A DNA stretch of 64,000 nt from Polaribacter cellanae (lineage in GTDB: Bacteria > Bacteroidota > Bacteroidia > Flavobacteriales > Flavobacteriaceae), in NCBI RefSeq assembly GCF_017569185.1, contig NZ_CP071869.1, positions 930,001-994,000 on the forward strand, in the 5' to 3' direction. The notes beneath the pieces are model-generated. The model worked only from the letters and a program-made list of their open reading frames with translations. It was not told the DNA's origin and did no database searches. Position 1 is the stretch's first letter, and each line of letters starts with the position of its first letter. Positions 1-8,546 of this stretch are shown one piece after another. The translations under genes and the position numbers were made by a program.

Positions 1-156
1 TTTTCTTTGGATGGAATTATTTCTAACCACGATTTAATGTCGAGTGCATTCAGCACGTATGGTGAAGAAAATAAAGCATGGACAGCTGATGATGCAAAAG
101 GTTTTATCAAAATTTTGGGAAATCAAAATAAAATTTATCAACAAGTAAATAAATAA
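1..156 (+). CDS. argG: Argininosuccinate synthase, 3' end (partial)
   Basis: Only the last 51 codons are in the window, reading in frame from base 1 to TAA at 154-156. The encoded tail contains SNHDLMSSAF, YGEENKAWTADDAKGFIKI and ends QQVNK, which I recognise as the C-terminus of flavobacterial ArgG. ArgG ligates citrulline and aspartate to argininosuccinate using ATP. The stop codon is two bases before the argC start, which supports cotranscription with the arginine genes that follow. The assignment rests on this tail and on the operon context, because the catalytic part lies outside the window. Confidence 0.85.
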   Translation, partial: FSLDGIISNHDLMSSAFSTYGEENKAWTADDAKGFIKILGNQNKIYQQVNK

Positions 157-158
157 CG

Positions 159-1136
159 ATGTTAAAAGTAGGAATTATAGGTGGCGCAGGCTATACTGCT
201 GGTGAGTTAATCAGGCTATTATTGAACCATCCAAAAACGAATATCAATTTTGTGTACAGCACCTCAAATGCTGGAAATAAATTATATAAGGTTCATCAAG
301 ATTTAATTGGAAGTACAGAAATTAAATTTTCTTCGGAAATCAATAAAAATGTAGATGTCTTATTTTTATGTTTAGGGCATGGAAATTCAAAAGCTTTTCT
401 AGAGAAAAACTCATTTTCAAATAACACAAAAATCATAGATTTAAGTAATGATTTTAGACTAACTTCTGATAAAAATTTAGAAGGAAAAGAATTTGTGTAC
501 GGTTTACCAGAATTACAAAAAGAAGCGATAAAATCGGCTAAATATATTGCAAATCCTGGTTGTTTTGCAACTGCTTTGCAATTGGCAATTTTACCTTTGG
601 CAGCAAACGGATTGTTAAAAAAAGATATTCATATTAACGCTGTAACTGGTGCAACTGGTGCAGGAACTTCGTTGTCTGCAACTACACATTTTACCTATAG
701 AGATAATAATTTTTCGCATTATAAAGCTTTTACGCATCAGCATTTGGGTGAAATAAATCAAACAATACATCAATTACAAAGTAATTATACTGATGATGTT
801 ATTTTTATTCCAAATAGAGGAAATTTTTCCAGAGGAATATTTGCAACCGTTTATACAAAGTATAATGGCAGTGTAAACGACGCAAAAAAAATTTATAAAG
901 AATTTTACAAAGATGCTGCTTTTACCTTTATTTCTGATGATGAAATTCACATGAAACAAGTGGTAAACACCAACAAATGTTTACTTCATTTAAAAAAATA
1001 TGACAATAAACTATTAATTACAAGTACCATCGATAATTTACTAAAAGGAGCTTCTGGTCAGGCAATTCAGAATCTAAATTTACTATTTGGCTTTGAAGAA
1101 ACAACAGGAATTAATTTAAAAGCGAATTATTTTTAA
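159..1136 (+). CDS. argC: N-acetyl-gamma-glutamyl-phosphate reductase
   Basis: 325 aa, a normal length for ArgC. It reduces N-acyl-glutamyl phosphate to the semialdehyde with NADPH, the third step of arginine synthesis. The N-terminus has a Rossmann dinucleotide motif (GIIGGAGYTAGE, residues 5-16). GLPEL is at 115-119 and the catalytic cysteine is in NPGCFAT (Cys135). The conserved HQHLGEI segment lies near residue 195. Translation starts two bases after the argG stop. The following 79-bp spacer carries an inverted repeat. The acyl group handled may be succinyl rather than acetyl, given the downstream transcarbamylase. Confidence 0.95.
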   Translation: MLKVGIIGGAGYTAGELIRLLLNHPKTNINFVYSTSNAGNKLYKVHQDLIGSTEIKFSSEINKNVDVLFLCLGHGNSKAFLEKNSFSNNTKIIDLSNDFRLTSDKNLEGKEFVYGLPELQKEAIKSAKYIANPGCFATALQLAILPLAANGLLKKDIHINAVTGATGAGTSLSATTHFTYRDNNFSHYKAFTHQHLGEINQTIHQLQSNYTDDVIFIPNRGNFSRGIFATVYTKYNGSVNDAKKIYKEFYKDAAFTFISDDEIHMKQVVNTNKCLLHLKKYDNKLLITSTIDNLLKGASGQAIQNLNLLFGFEETTGINLKANYF

Positions 1137-1139
1137 TAC

Positions 1140-1202
1140 TGGTTGATAGTTTTTGGTTGATAGTTTATAGTTAAACCGCCAAAAACCAATAACTAACAAC
1201 CA
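1140..1202. repeat. Imperfect inverted repeat between argC and proC
   Basis: The 5' arm TGGTTGATAGTTTTTGGTTG (from 1140) pairs imperfectly with the 3' arm AAAAACCAATAACTAACAACCA region (1181-1202). It would form a hairpin in the argC-proC transcript. There is no T-run after it, so it does not look like a terminator. A similar TTGATAG/GGTTTTT palindrome sits before argH. Confidence 0.6.
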
Positions 1203-1215
1203 TAAATCAATATTT

Positions 1216-2016
1216 ATGAAAATAGCAATCATAGGAACAGGAAATTTAGGAAAATCTATTGCGAAAGGTTTAATTACCAACAACGCAATTACCTCTTTAT
1301 ACCTAACCAAAAGAAATTTAGGTGAAATTGAAGAATTTAATGGATACAAAAACGTATTCTTAACCACTGACAATCAAGAAGCTGTAAAAAAATCTGATGT
1401 TTTAATATTTGCAGTGCAACCTGCTCATCTTGAACAAATTCTGGATGACATCAAACCAATTTTAACCGAAAAACACGTGTTAATTTCTACAATTACTGGT
1501 TTTTTAATTCCTAAAATTGAAGAAAAAGTAGGTGCAGATAAATTTATTATTAGAGCAATGCCAAACACAGCAATTGCCGTTGGAAAATCGATGACCTGTT
1601 TGTGTAGCAACGCAAAAGGTGCAAAAAGAATTCAGCTTGCGGAAGCAATTTTTAATAGATTGGGGCATTCTTTGGCAATTCCAGAATCGCAAATGCAAGC
1701 AGCAACCGTGGTTTGTGCAAGTGGCATCGCTTTTTGGATGCGTTTAATTCGTGCCACTACTCAAGCTGCAATTCAATTAGGTTTCGATGCTAAAGAAGCA
1801 CAAGAATTGGCAATGTTTACCAGTGAAGGTGCAGCCAATTTATTAATTACAAATGAAAAGCATCCTGAAGAAGAAATCGACAGAGTTACAACTCCAATGG
1901 GTTGCACCATTGAGGGGTTAAACGAAATGGAACATAAAGGTTTAAGCTCTTCTTTAATACAAGGAATGGTGGCTTCTTTTAATAAAATTAGTACTATTAA
2001 AAAAGAACAAATATAA
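1216..2016 (+). CDS. proC: Pyrroline-5-carboxylate reductase
   Basis: 266 aa. It reduces pyrroline-5-carboxylate to proline with NAD(P)H in the cytoplasm. The N-terminal Rossmann motif is KIAIIGTGNLGKSIAKG (residues 2-18). The family signature region is TTPMGCTIEGLNEMEHKG near residue 225. The stop overlaps the argD start by one base (TAATG), so the two are probably translationally coupled. A proC inside the arg cluster is a familiar flavobacterial arrangement and links ornithine/glutamate-semialdehyde chemistry with proline synthesis. I see no missing domain. Confidence 0.92.
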   Translation: MKIAIIGTGNLGKSIAKGLITNNAITSLYLTKRNLGEIEEFNGYKNVFLTTDNQEAVKKSDVLIFAVQPAHLEQILDDIKPILTEKHVLISTITGFLIPKIEEKVGADKFIIRAMPNTAIAVGKSMTCLCSNAKGAKRIQLAEAIFNRLGHSLAIPESQMQAATVVCASGIAFWMRLIRATTQAAIQLGFDAKEAQELAMFTSEGAANLLITNEKHPEEEIDRVTTPMGCTIEGLNEMEHKGLSSSLIQGMVASFNKISTIKKEQI

Positions 2017-3146
2017 TGAGCTTATTTAACGTATATCCGTTGTTCAATATCACTCCTGTAAAGGCAAAAGATGTGTATGTTTACGATGAAAATAGTATCA
2101 AATATTTAGATTTATATGGTGGACATGCTGTAATTTCTATCGGACATTCGCATCCTAAATATGTAAAAAATATTAGCGAACAAGTTGCAAAAATGGGTTT
2201 CTATAGTAATTCTATTCAGAATCCTTTACAAGTTGAATTGGCCGACAAATTAGAAGAATTATCAGGTTGTAAAAATTACGAATTATTTTTATGTAATTCT
2301 GGTGCAGAAGCCAATGAAAATGCTTTAAAATTAGCATCTTTTCATACCAATAAAAAGAAAGTTATTGCTTTTAAAAACAGTTTTCATGGAAGAACTTCTG
2401 CGGCTGTTGCTGCCACAGATAATCCTAAAATTATTGCACCCATAAACGCACAACAAGAAGTTGAAATTTTAGAATTAGGAAATTTAACTGGTTTGGAAAA
2501 AGCATTGGCAAAAAACGATGTTTGTGCTGTTATTATTGAGTTTATACAAGGTGTTGGAGGTTTAGACGAAAGCACAGCCAAATTTTATGAAACTGCTAAC
2601 AAATTATGTAAAAAATACAATACGTGTTTTATTGCGGATGAAGTACAGTCTGGTTTTGGTAGAACTGGTAATTTTTTCGCATTTCAGAAATTTAATGTCA
2701 CTCCAGATATTATTTCAATTGCCAAAGGAATGGGAAATGGTTTTCCTGTGGGTGGCATTTTAATTCATCCTTCTATAAAAGCATCTTTTGGTTTGTTAGG
2801 AACTACTTTTGGTGGAAACCACTTGGCTTGTGTGGCAACTTTAACAGTTTTAGATGTTATTAAAGAAGAAAAATTAATGGAAAATGCGAAAGAGGTTTCA
2901 GCATATTTCATTGAAAAATCAAAGGAAATTCCACAATTAAAAAAATTAAAAGGAAGAGGATTAATGTTAGGGTTGGAATTTGATTTTCCGATTGCAGAAT
3001 TACGTAAAAACCTAATTTACAATCATAAAATATTTACGGGAAGTGCTAAAAACCCCAATTTAATTCGAGTTTTACCTTCTTTAACAGTTCAAAAAAAACA
3101 TGTTGATGTGTTTTTTACTGCCTTAAAAAGTGAGTTAAAACAATAG
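2016..3146 (+). CDS. argD: Acetylornithine (or succinylornithine) aminotransferase
   Basis: 376 aa, fold-type I class III PLP aminotransferase. It converts N-acyl-glutamate semialdehyde to N-acyl-ornithine with glutamate as amino donor. Visible landmarks are SGAEANENALKLA (near 95-107), FHGRT (123-127), EFIQGVGG (near 175), the cofactor-contacting IADEVQSGFGRTG (206-218) and the Schiff-base lysine in SIAKGMGNG (Lys237). It overlaps proC by one base. Ornithine aminotransferase (RocD) is the main alternative, but the position between argC and argF' favours ArgD. Confidence 0.9.
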   Translation: MSLFNVYPLFNITPVKAKDVYVYDENSIKYLDLYGGHAVISIGHSHPKYVKNISEQVAKMGFYSNSIQNPLQVELADKLEELSGCKNYELFLCNSGAEANENALKLASFHTNKKKVIAFKNSFHGRTSAAVAATDNPKIIAPINAQQEVEILELGNLTGLEKALAKNDVCAVIIEFIQGVGGLDESTAKFYETANKLCKKYNTCFIADEVQSGFGRTGNFFAFQKFNVTPDIISIAKGMGNGFPVGGILIHPSIKASFGLLGTTFGGNHLACVATLTVLDVIKEEKLMENAKEVSAYFIEKSKEIPQLKKLKGRGLMLGLEFDFPIAELRKNLIYNHKIFTGSAKNPNLIRVLPSLTVQKKHVDVFFTALKSELKQ

Positions 3147-3156
3147 TGAACTAAAA

Positions 3157-3210
3157 CCTCTCGACTGCGCTCGAGAAGACAGCTTTATGCCTGGTCGAGC
3201 GCAGTAGAGA
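3157..3210. repeat. GC-rich palindromic intergenic element
   Basis: The arm CTCTCGACTGCGCTCGA (from 3158) pairs with TCGAGCGCAGTAGAG (to 3209), leaving a 2-nt bulge and a loop of about 20 nt. It is markedly GC-richer than its surroundings and resembles dispersed intergenic palindromes that I associate with flavobacterial genomes. It lies between argD and the argF' promoter box and could act as a weak terminator or an mRNA-stabilising hairpin. Confidence 0.65.
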
Positions 3211-3212
3211 CC

Positions 3213-3220
3213 TATTTTTG
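3213..3220 (+). promoter_or_regulatory. Candidate -7 box upstream of argF'
   Basis: TATTTTTG fits the Bacteroidota -7 consensus TAnnTTTG and ends only four bases before the argF' ATG. No good TTG is seen at the usual upstream spacing. If used, transcription would begin at or very near the ATG. Confidence 0.4.
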
Positions 3221-3224
3221 AAAC

Positions 3225-4163
3225 ATGAAAAATTACACACATATAAACGATATCGACAATATCAACTCTTGGATTGAAGAGGCCAAAGCACTTAAAAAAA
3301 ATCCGTTACAAGATATTGAATTAGGTAAAAACAAAACATTGGCATTGCTATTTTTTAATGCAAGTTTACGAACACGTTTAAGCACTCAAAAAGCTGCTTT
3401 AAATTTAGGGATGGATACTATTGTAATGAATGTTTCTGGTGATGCTTGGGGAATTGAATTTGAAGATGGAACAGTTATGAATGGAACTACTGCAGAACAT
3501 GTTAAAGAAGCTGCAGCAGTAGTTTCTCAATATTGTGATGTAATTGCAATTAGAGCTTTTCCTACTTTAACGGATAAAGAAAGAGATAAAAATGAAGTCG
3601 TTTTAAATTCATTTATAAAATACGCTTCTGTACCCATTGTAAATATGGAAAGTGCTACTTCTCACCCATTGCAAGGATTTACAGACGCTATTAGTATTTC
3701 AGAAAATAAAACAAAGAAAAAACCAAAAGTCGTTTTAAGTTGGGCACCACATATAAAAGCATTACCTCACGCAGTTGGAAATAGTTTTGTACAAGCAATG
3801 CAAAAAATGGATGTTGAGTTTGTGATTGCAAATCCTGAAGGTTATAATTTAGACCCAAAAATCACAAAAGAAACGCCAATTTACCATAATCAAGAGGAAG
3901 CTTTAAAAGATGCAGATTTTGTCTACGCAAAAAATTGGAGCTCTTATGACGAATATGGAAAAGTATTAAAAACCGACTTAGATTGGATGATTACCAATAA
4001 AAAGATTGGAGATGCAAAGTTTATGCATTGTCTACCTGTAAGAAGAAACGTTGTGGTTGCTGACGAAGTTTTAGATGGAGAAAATTCTTTGGTGATTGAG
4101 CAATCAAACAATAGAACTTTTGCAGCGCAATTGGTTTTGAAAAAGATTTTAGAAAATTTATAA
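3225..4163 (+). CDS. argF': N-succinyl/N-acetylornithine transcarbamylase
   Basis: 312 aa. It transfers the carbamoyl group from carbamoyl phosphate to an N-acylated ornithine, the route used in Bacteroidota and Xanthomonas in place of ordinary OTCase. The carbamoyl-phosphate loop is SLRTRLSTQ (47-55). The C-terminal HCLPVRRNVVV (near 266) is typical of this group. The substrate-discriminating loop reads MNGTTAEH (85-92), with Ala at position 90. From memory, Bacteroides SOTCase has Pro there and Xanthomonas AOTCase has Glu, so Ala points to the succinyl form. It is preceded by a hairpin and a possible own promoter. Confidence 0.92.
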   Translation: MKNYTHINDIDNINSWIEEAKALKKNPLQDIELGKNKTLALLFFNASLRTRLSTQKAALNLGMDTIVMNVSGDAWGIEFEDGTVMNGTTAEHVKEAAAVVSQYCDVIAIRAFPTLTDKERDKNEVVLNSFIKYASVPIVNMESATSHPLQGFTDAISISENKTKKKPKVVLSWAPHIKALPHAVGNSFVQAMQKMDVEFVIANPEGYNLDPKITKETPIYHNQEEALKDADFVYAKNWSSYDEYGKVLKTDLDWMITNKKIGDAKFMHCLPVRRNVVVADEVLDGENSLVIEQSNNRTFAAQLVLKKILENL

Positions 4164-4165
4164 AT

Positions 4166-4230
4166 GGCTTTTAGCCTTTAGCTTTTAGCAATTTGCTGCC
4201 AAAAGCTAAAAGCTAAAAGATAAAAGCTAT
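4166..4230. repeat. Inverted repeat between argF' and argB
   Basis: GGCTTTTAGCCTTTAGCTTT on the left is mirrored by AAAAGCTAAAAGCTAAAAG on the right around a short ATTTGCTG loop, giving a long AGC/GCT-phased stem. There is no following T-run and the genes around it are codirectional. It is comparable to the palindromes in the other arg spacers. Confidence 0.65.
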
Positions 4231-4233
4231 CAG

Positions 4234-5010
4234 ATGGAAAAACTATCAATCATAAAAATTGGAGGAAATATTATAGAAGATACAGCTTCTTTAGATGCTT
4301 TTCTTAAATTATTTTCGAATTTAGAAGGAAAGAAAGTATTAGTTCACGGAGGTGGAAAACGAGCCACAAGTATTGCCTCAAAATTGGGTATTGAATCTAA
4401 AATGATAAATGGACGAAGAATTACTGATGCAGCAACGTTGGAAGTAATTACCATGGTTTATGGAGGTTTAGTCAACAAAAATATGGTGGCAAAATTGCAA
4501 GCTTTAAAAACAAATGCTATTGGTTTAACTGGTGCAGATATGAATAGTATTCAATCCGAAAAAAGACCTGTAAAAAAAATAGATTTTGGATTTGTTGGTG
4601 ATGTAAAAAAAATACATCATACAAATATTAATAAATTAATTCAGGCTGATTTTACGCCCGTTTTTTGTGCCATTACACACGATGGAAATGGACAATTATT
4701 AAACACAAATGCAGATACAATTGCAAGCACAATTGCAATTGGCATGAGTAACATTTATGAAACTTCCATTTATTATTGCTTTGAATTGAATGGTGTTTTA
4801 CAAGATTTTAATGATAAAGAATCTGTTATTAAAAACATAAATTCAGAGAAATACAAACAACTTTTAGAAGATAACATTATTGTAAATGGAATGATTCCTA
4901 AAATTGACAATTGCTTTGATGCTTTACAAAACGGAGTAGAAAAAGTACATATTGGAAACACTTCTATGTTCACAAAAGAAAATAATAATTTTACAACAAT
5001 TACTTTATAA
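4234..5010 (+). CDS. argB: Acetylglutamate kinase
   Basis: 258 aa, amino-acid kinase family. It phosphorylates N-acyl-glutamate with ATP. Seen: IKIGGNI at 7-13 (phosphate-binding Lys8), VHGGGKRAT near 38-46, NGRRITDAATLEVITMVYGG and the NADTIAS segment that contacts the nucleotide. The protein lacks the N-terminal helix extension found in arginine-inhibited kinases, so it is probably the short, arginine-insensitive type (inference from length). Its TAA is directly followed by the argE ATG with no gap, implying coupled translation. Confidence 0.93.
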   Translation: MEKLSIIKIGGNIIEDTASLDAFLKLFSNLEGKKVLVHGGGKRATSIASKLGIESKMINGRRITDAATLEVITMVYGGLVNKNMVAKLQALKTNAIGLTGADMNSIQSEKRPVKKIDFGFVGDVKKIHHTNINKLIQADFTPVFCAITHDGNGQLLNTNADTIASTIAIGMSNIYETSIYYCFELNGVLQDFNDKESVIKNINSEKYKQLLEDNIIVNGMIPKIDNCFDALQNGVEKVHIGNTSMFTKENNNFTTITL

Positions 5011-6081
5011 ATGGAAATTCAACAATTAACAGAAAATGCGATTTCACTTTTAAAAAGTTTAATTGAAACGCAATCTTTTTCATCCGAAGAAGATAAAACT
5101 GCTCTTTTAATAGAAAACTGGTTTAAAACACATAACATTCCTTTTAAAAGAACAAAAAATAACGTTTGGACAACCAATAAATATTTTGATAAAAATAAGC
5201 CTACACTACTTTTAAATTCTCATCACGATACTGTAAAACCAAATTCTGCTTACACAAAGGATCCTTTTAAAGCGATTGTTAGTGATGGAAAATTATACGG
5301 TTTAGGTTCTAATGACGCTGGTGGATGCTTGGTTTCTTTAATGGCTACTTTTACGCATTTCTATCAGCAAAAAGATTTAAAATACAATTTGGTAATTGTG
5401 GCTTCTGCTGAAGAAGAAAGCAGTGGATCAAATGGATTAAATTCTATGCTATCTGTAATTCCACATATAGATGTTGCCATTGTTGGCGAACCAACATTAA
5501 TGAATTTGGCAGTTGCAGAAAAAGGTTTGGTAGTTTTTGATGCAGTTGTAGCAGGAACTCCGAGTCATGCTGCACATCCAAATAATAACAATTCAATTTA
5601 CAATTCAATTGAGGTTTTACAATGGTTTAAAGATTTTAAGTTTAAAAAAAGTTCGAAAGCTTTGGGTAATGTAAAAATGACGGTTACACAAATAAATGCT
5701 GGTAAACAGCACAATGTAGTTCCAGCGTATGTAAATTTGGTGATTGACGTTCGGGTAAATGACGCGTATTCAAACCAAGAAATTGCAAACATTTTACAAG
5801 AAAATTCGCCTTGCACAGAAATAACTCCAAGAAGTTTACGCTTAAATTCGTCATCAATATCCACAGCACACGATTTGGTGAAAGCAGGAATTGCTATGGG
5901 AAGAAAAACGTATGGTTCGCCAACATTATCAGACCAATCTGTGTTATCTTGCCAATCTTTAAAATTAGGGCCTGGAGACAGCACACGTTCTCATTCTGCA
6001 AATGAATTTATTTATTTAGCTGAAATTGAGGAAGGAATACAAGTTTATATTGAGTTATTAAATAGAGTTATTATAAAATAG
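5011..6081 (+). CDS. argE: Acetylornithine deacetylase-type M20 metallopeptidase
   Basis: 356 aa. It hydrolyses N-acyl-ornithine or N-acyl-citrulline to free the amino acid. M20 di-zinc ligands are visible: His/Asp in NSHHDTVKP (near 69-77), Asp in GLGSNDAGG (near 96-104), the catalytic pair in SAEEESSGSNG, Glu in VGEPTLM, and the final His in STRSHSANEF. In a pathway with N-acylornithine transcarbamylase the physiological substrate is N-acylcitrulline. The gene abuts argB exactly. The final codons run into the palindromic spacer before argH. Confidence 0.9.
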   Translation: MEIQQLTENAISLLKSLIETQSFSSEEDKTALLIENWFKTHNIPFKRTKNNVWTTNKYFDKNKPTLLLNSHHDTVKPNSAYTKDPFKAIVSDGKLYGLGSNDAGGCLVSLMATFTHFYQQKDLKYNLVIVASAEEESSGSNGLNSMLSVIPHIDVAIVGEPTLMNLAVAEKGLVVFDAVVAGTPSHAAHPNNNNSIYNSIEVLQWFKDFKFKKSSKALGNVKMTVTQINAGKQHNVVPAYVNLVIDVRVNDAYSNQEIANILQENSPCTEITPRSLRLNSSSISTAHDLVKAGIAMGRKTYGSPTLSDQSVLSCQSLKLGPGDSTRSHSANEFIYLAEIEEGIQVYIELLNRVIIK

Positions 6082-6155
6082 TTGATAGTTAATGGTTTTT
6101 AGTTGGTGGTTTAAAAACTCCAACCAAAAATCATCAACCAAAAACCAAAAACCAA
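6081..6155. repeat. Inverted repeat between argE and argH
   Basis: A left part containing GTTGATAGTTAATGGTTTTT mirrors the right part built of ATCAACCAAAAACCAAAAAC units. It resembles the spacer between argC and proC in sequence (TTGATAG and GGTTTTT words), so these look like copies of one short palindromic family. Confidence 0.6.
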
Positions 6156-6161
6156 GAATAC

Positions 6162-7436
6162 ATGAAACTTTGGGATAAAGGATTTTCAATAGACAAACAA
6201 ATAGAAAACTTTACAGTGGGTAATGATCGAGAAATTGACATACATATTGCAAAATATGATGTGCAAGCTTCGTTAGCACACGCCATAATGCTAGAATCTA
6301 TTGGAATTATTACTGCTGATGAATTGGTAGATTTGAAAAAAGGATTGCAAGAGTTAGCAAAAGATATCGAAAATGGAGACTTTGCTATTGAAGCTTCTTT
6401 TGAAGATGTACACTCTAAAATTGAATGGGAATTGACAAACAAATTAGGTGAAGTTGGTAAGAAAATTCATACGGCACGTTCCAGAAATGATCAAGTTTTA
6501 GTAGCGCTTCAATTGTATTACAAAGACAACCTAAAGTTGATTAATTCAAAAGTTGAAGTTCTATTTGAAACCTTATTAAATCTTGCTGAAACACATAAAG
6601 AAAGCCTTTTACCTGGTTATACACATTTACAAGTGGCAATGCCATCTTCATTCGGGCTGTGGTTTTCTGCTTATGCAGAATTATTAATTGACGATGTGTA
6701 TATGCTAAATGCTGTAACTAAAGTTGTTGACCAAAATCCTTTGGGTTCTGCTGCTGGTTATGGAAGCTCTTTTCCTATTGATAGAGAATTAACAACCAAA
6801 GAATTGGAGTTTGCAACACTAAAATACAATGTGGTTGCTGCTCAATTAAGTCGTGGAAAAAGTGAGCGTTCCATCGCTGCTGCTTTGGGCGGCTTGTGTA
6901 ATACCATGGCACGTTTTGCCATGGATGTTTGTTTATATATGAGTCAAAATTTTGGTTTTATTTCGTTTCCTGATGAATTAACAACAGGAAGTAGCATTAT
7001 GCCACACAAGAAAAACCCAGATGTTTTTGAATTGATTCGTGGAAAATGCAATAAAATTCAGGCTTTGCATACAGAAATGGTACTAATTACTAATAATTTA
7101 CCAACAGGTTATCACAGAGATTTTCAATTATTAAAAGAAAATATAATCAATGCTTTTGAAGATGTAAAAGATATTTTAGACATTTTTAATTATTCGATTC
7201 AACAAGTAATTGTAAAAGATATTAATTTGAATGATGAGAAATATCAGCATTTATTTACAGTTGATTCTATAAACAATTTGGTAGTTGAAGGCATGAGTTT
7301 TAGAGAAGCCTACCAACAAATTGGCGGACAAGTGCAAGCAGGAACTTATAAAGCAGATTTAGGAAAACAACACACACATATTGGGAGTATTCATAATTTG
7401 AGTTTGGATAAGATTGCTGAGAAATATCCAAAGTAG
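6162..7436 (+). CDS. argH: Argininosuccinate lyase
   Basis: 424 aa, slightly short of the usual 450-460. It splits argininosuccinate to arginine and fumarate, the last step of the pathway. It belongs to the fumarase/aspartase superfamily. The substrate-binding TARSRNDQ is near residue 103, PGYTHLQVAMP is near 151, and the superfamily signature GSSIMPHKKNPD, which carries the catalytic serine, is near 275. The C-terminal domain ends about 30 residues earlier than in many homologues without loss of an active-site motif. It is the last gene of the cluster and is followed by a terminator facing the minus-strand DUF4870 gene. Confidence 0.94.
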   Translation: MKLWDKGFSIDKQIENFTVGNDREIDIHIAKYDVQASLAHAIMLESIGIITADELVDLKKGLQELAKDIENGDFAIEASFEDVHSKIEWELTNKLGEVGKKIHTARSRNDQVLVALQLYYKDNLKLINSKVEVLFETLLNLAETHKESLLPGYTHLQVAMPSSFGLWFSAYAELLIDDVYMLNAVTKVVDQNPLGSAAGYGSSFPIDRELTTKELEFATLKYNVVAAQLSRGKSERSIAAALGGLCNTMARFAMDVCLYMSQNFGFISFPDELTTGSSIMPHKKNPDVFELIRGKCNKIQALHTEMVLITNNLPTGYHRDFQLLKENIINAFEDVKDILDIFNYSIQQVIVKDINLNDEKYQHLFTVDSINNLVVEGMSFREAYQQIGGQVQAGTYKADLGKQHTHIGSIHNLSLDKIAEKYPK

Positions 7437-7467
7437 AAATTTGCCATAAATTCACAGATTTTCAAGT

Positions 7468-7492
7468 GCAAGGAGGTTAAACTCCTTTTTGC
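7468..7492. terminator. Convergent terminator hairpin after argH
   Basis: AAGGAG-GTTAAA-CTCCTT followed by TTT on plus, with A residues on the 5' side. It is suited to end both argH (plus) and the converging DUF4870 gene (minus), whose stop overlaps the end of it. Confidence 0.6.
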
Positions 7493-7830
7493 TATTTTAT
7501 AAATCGTATGCTAAATGGATAATTTGGCGGTTCGTTATTACTGGCTTTTATCGCGTTTATAATTGGAAATATTAGGTAGAAAAGTCCAATTACGATTAAT
7601 CCTATAATTCCTAAACCTAATAATAAAATTAGTGGAATACAGATTAAAATATACAAAAACATAGAAATTCGGAAGTTTAAAATGGCTTTTCCATGAAAAT
7701 CCATTCCTAAAATTTCGTCTTTTTTTGTGAGCCACAAAACCAATGGCACTATAAAACCTCCTATGCCACTTACGAAATCTAATAATTGACTTATGTGTGT
7801 TATTACAAGGAGTTGTCTGTCTTCTTTCAT
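7492..7830 (-). CDS. DUF4870 membrane protein
   Basis: 112 aa. It resembles the DUF4870 family of small inner-membrane proteins, with the recognisable HISQLLDF start, a conserved LWLTKKDE loop, an HGKAILNFRIS segment, and then a long hydrophobic stretch (about residues 56-90). Three membrane segments are predicted by eye at about 14-34, 56-74 and 74-92. The function of the family is unknown. It stands alone on minus, convergent with argH, with its own upstream region shared divergently with dps. Confidence 0.8.
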   Translation of the reverse strand: MKEDRQLLVITHISQLLDFVSGIGGFIVPLVLWLTKKDEILGMDFHGKAILNFRISMFLYILICIPLILLLGLGIIGLIVIGLFYLIFPIINAIKASNNEPPNYPFSIRFIK

Positions 7831-7983
7831 GGTGTTTTTTAATTTTGGTTACACTTATTGGTCGTAAAATTAGTGGTTTTGTTACAAATTTTCGACTAAA
7901 ATAATACAGAAGTTAAAGATATGTGAATTCGGTTTGAGTTAAAATGAAAATTGTCTGAGGTAAGAAAAAATGCATATCTGCCT

Positions 7984-7991
7984 TAGTTTTG
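7984..7991 (+). promoter_or_regulatory. Candidate -7 box for dps
   Basis: TAGTTTTG matches TAnnTTTG and lies 28 bases before the dps start. A TTG occurs at 7951-7953, but its 30-nt spacing is longer than the usual range, so only the -7 element is supported. Confidence 0.4.
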
Positions 7992-8019
7992 TAGTGGAAA
8001 TAATTTAAAACTTTACACT

Positions 8020-8520
8020 ATGAATTATTTAAATATGGAAAACGAAAGAATGTTACCTATTGTTTCGGAGTTGAATGTTTTGTTAGCAGATTATCATGTG
8101 TATTATCAAAAATTGAGAAATTTTCACTGGAATGTTTTGGGTAAAAACTTCTTTGAATTACACAGAAAATTTGAGGAAATGTATAACGATACCAGAATTA
8201 AAATTGACGAAGTTGCAGAACGAATTGTAACTTTTAGATACCATCCTATTAGCAAATTATCGGATTATATAGAGATTTCAAGAATTAAAGAATCGAGTCC
8301 TTTATTGTCGGATACAGAAATGGTGGCTGTACTTATTGACGATCATAGTATTTTATTAGAGCAATTAAATAGGGTAATTGACAAAGCAAACGAAGCGAAA
8401 GACGAGGGAACAATCGATTTAATTGGTGCATATATTAGAGAATTGGAAAAATCTACTTGGATGTTAAATGCTTGGTCTAAAGACACTAAAGACGAACTAA
8501 ACACCAGTTTTGTAGAATAA
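8020..8520 (+). CDS. dps: Dps family DNA-binding ferritin-like protein
   Basis: 166 aa. Dps dodecamers oxidise Fe(II) with hydrogen peroxide, store iron and protect DNA. The intersubunit ferroxidase residues are present with the exact family spacing: His36 (in NFHWN), His48 (in ELHRK), Asp63 and Glu67 (in KIDEVAER). Start ATG 8020 was chosen as the first in frame after the promoter box. ATG 8035 (MENERM) is a plausible alternative giving 161 aa. It is followed after 26 bases by an MscS gene on the same strand. Confidence 0.92.
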   Translation: MNYLNMENERMLPIVSELNVLLADYHVYYQKLRNFHWNVLGKNFFELHRKFEEMYNDTRIKIDEVAERIVTFRYHPISKLSDYIEISRIKESSPLLSDTEMVAVLIDDHSILLEQLNRVIDKANEAKDEGTIDLIGAYIRELEKSTWMLNAWSKDTKDELNTSFVE

Positions 8521-8546
8521 AATTAAAAAACAAATAAATTTTAAAA

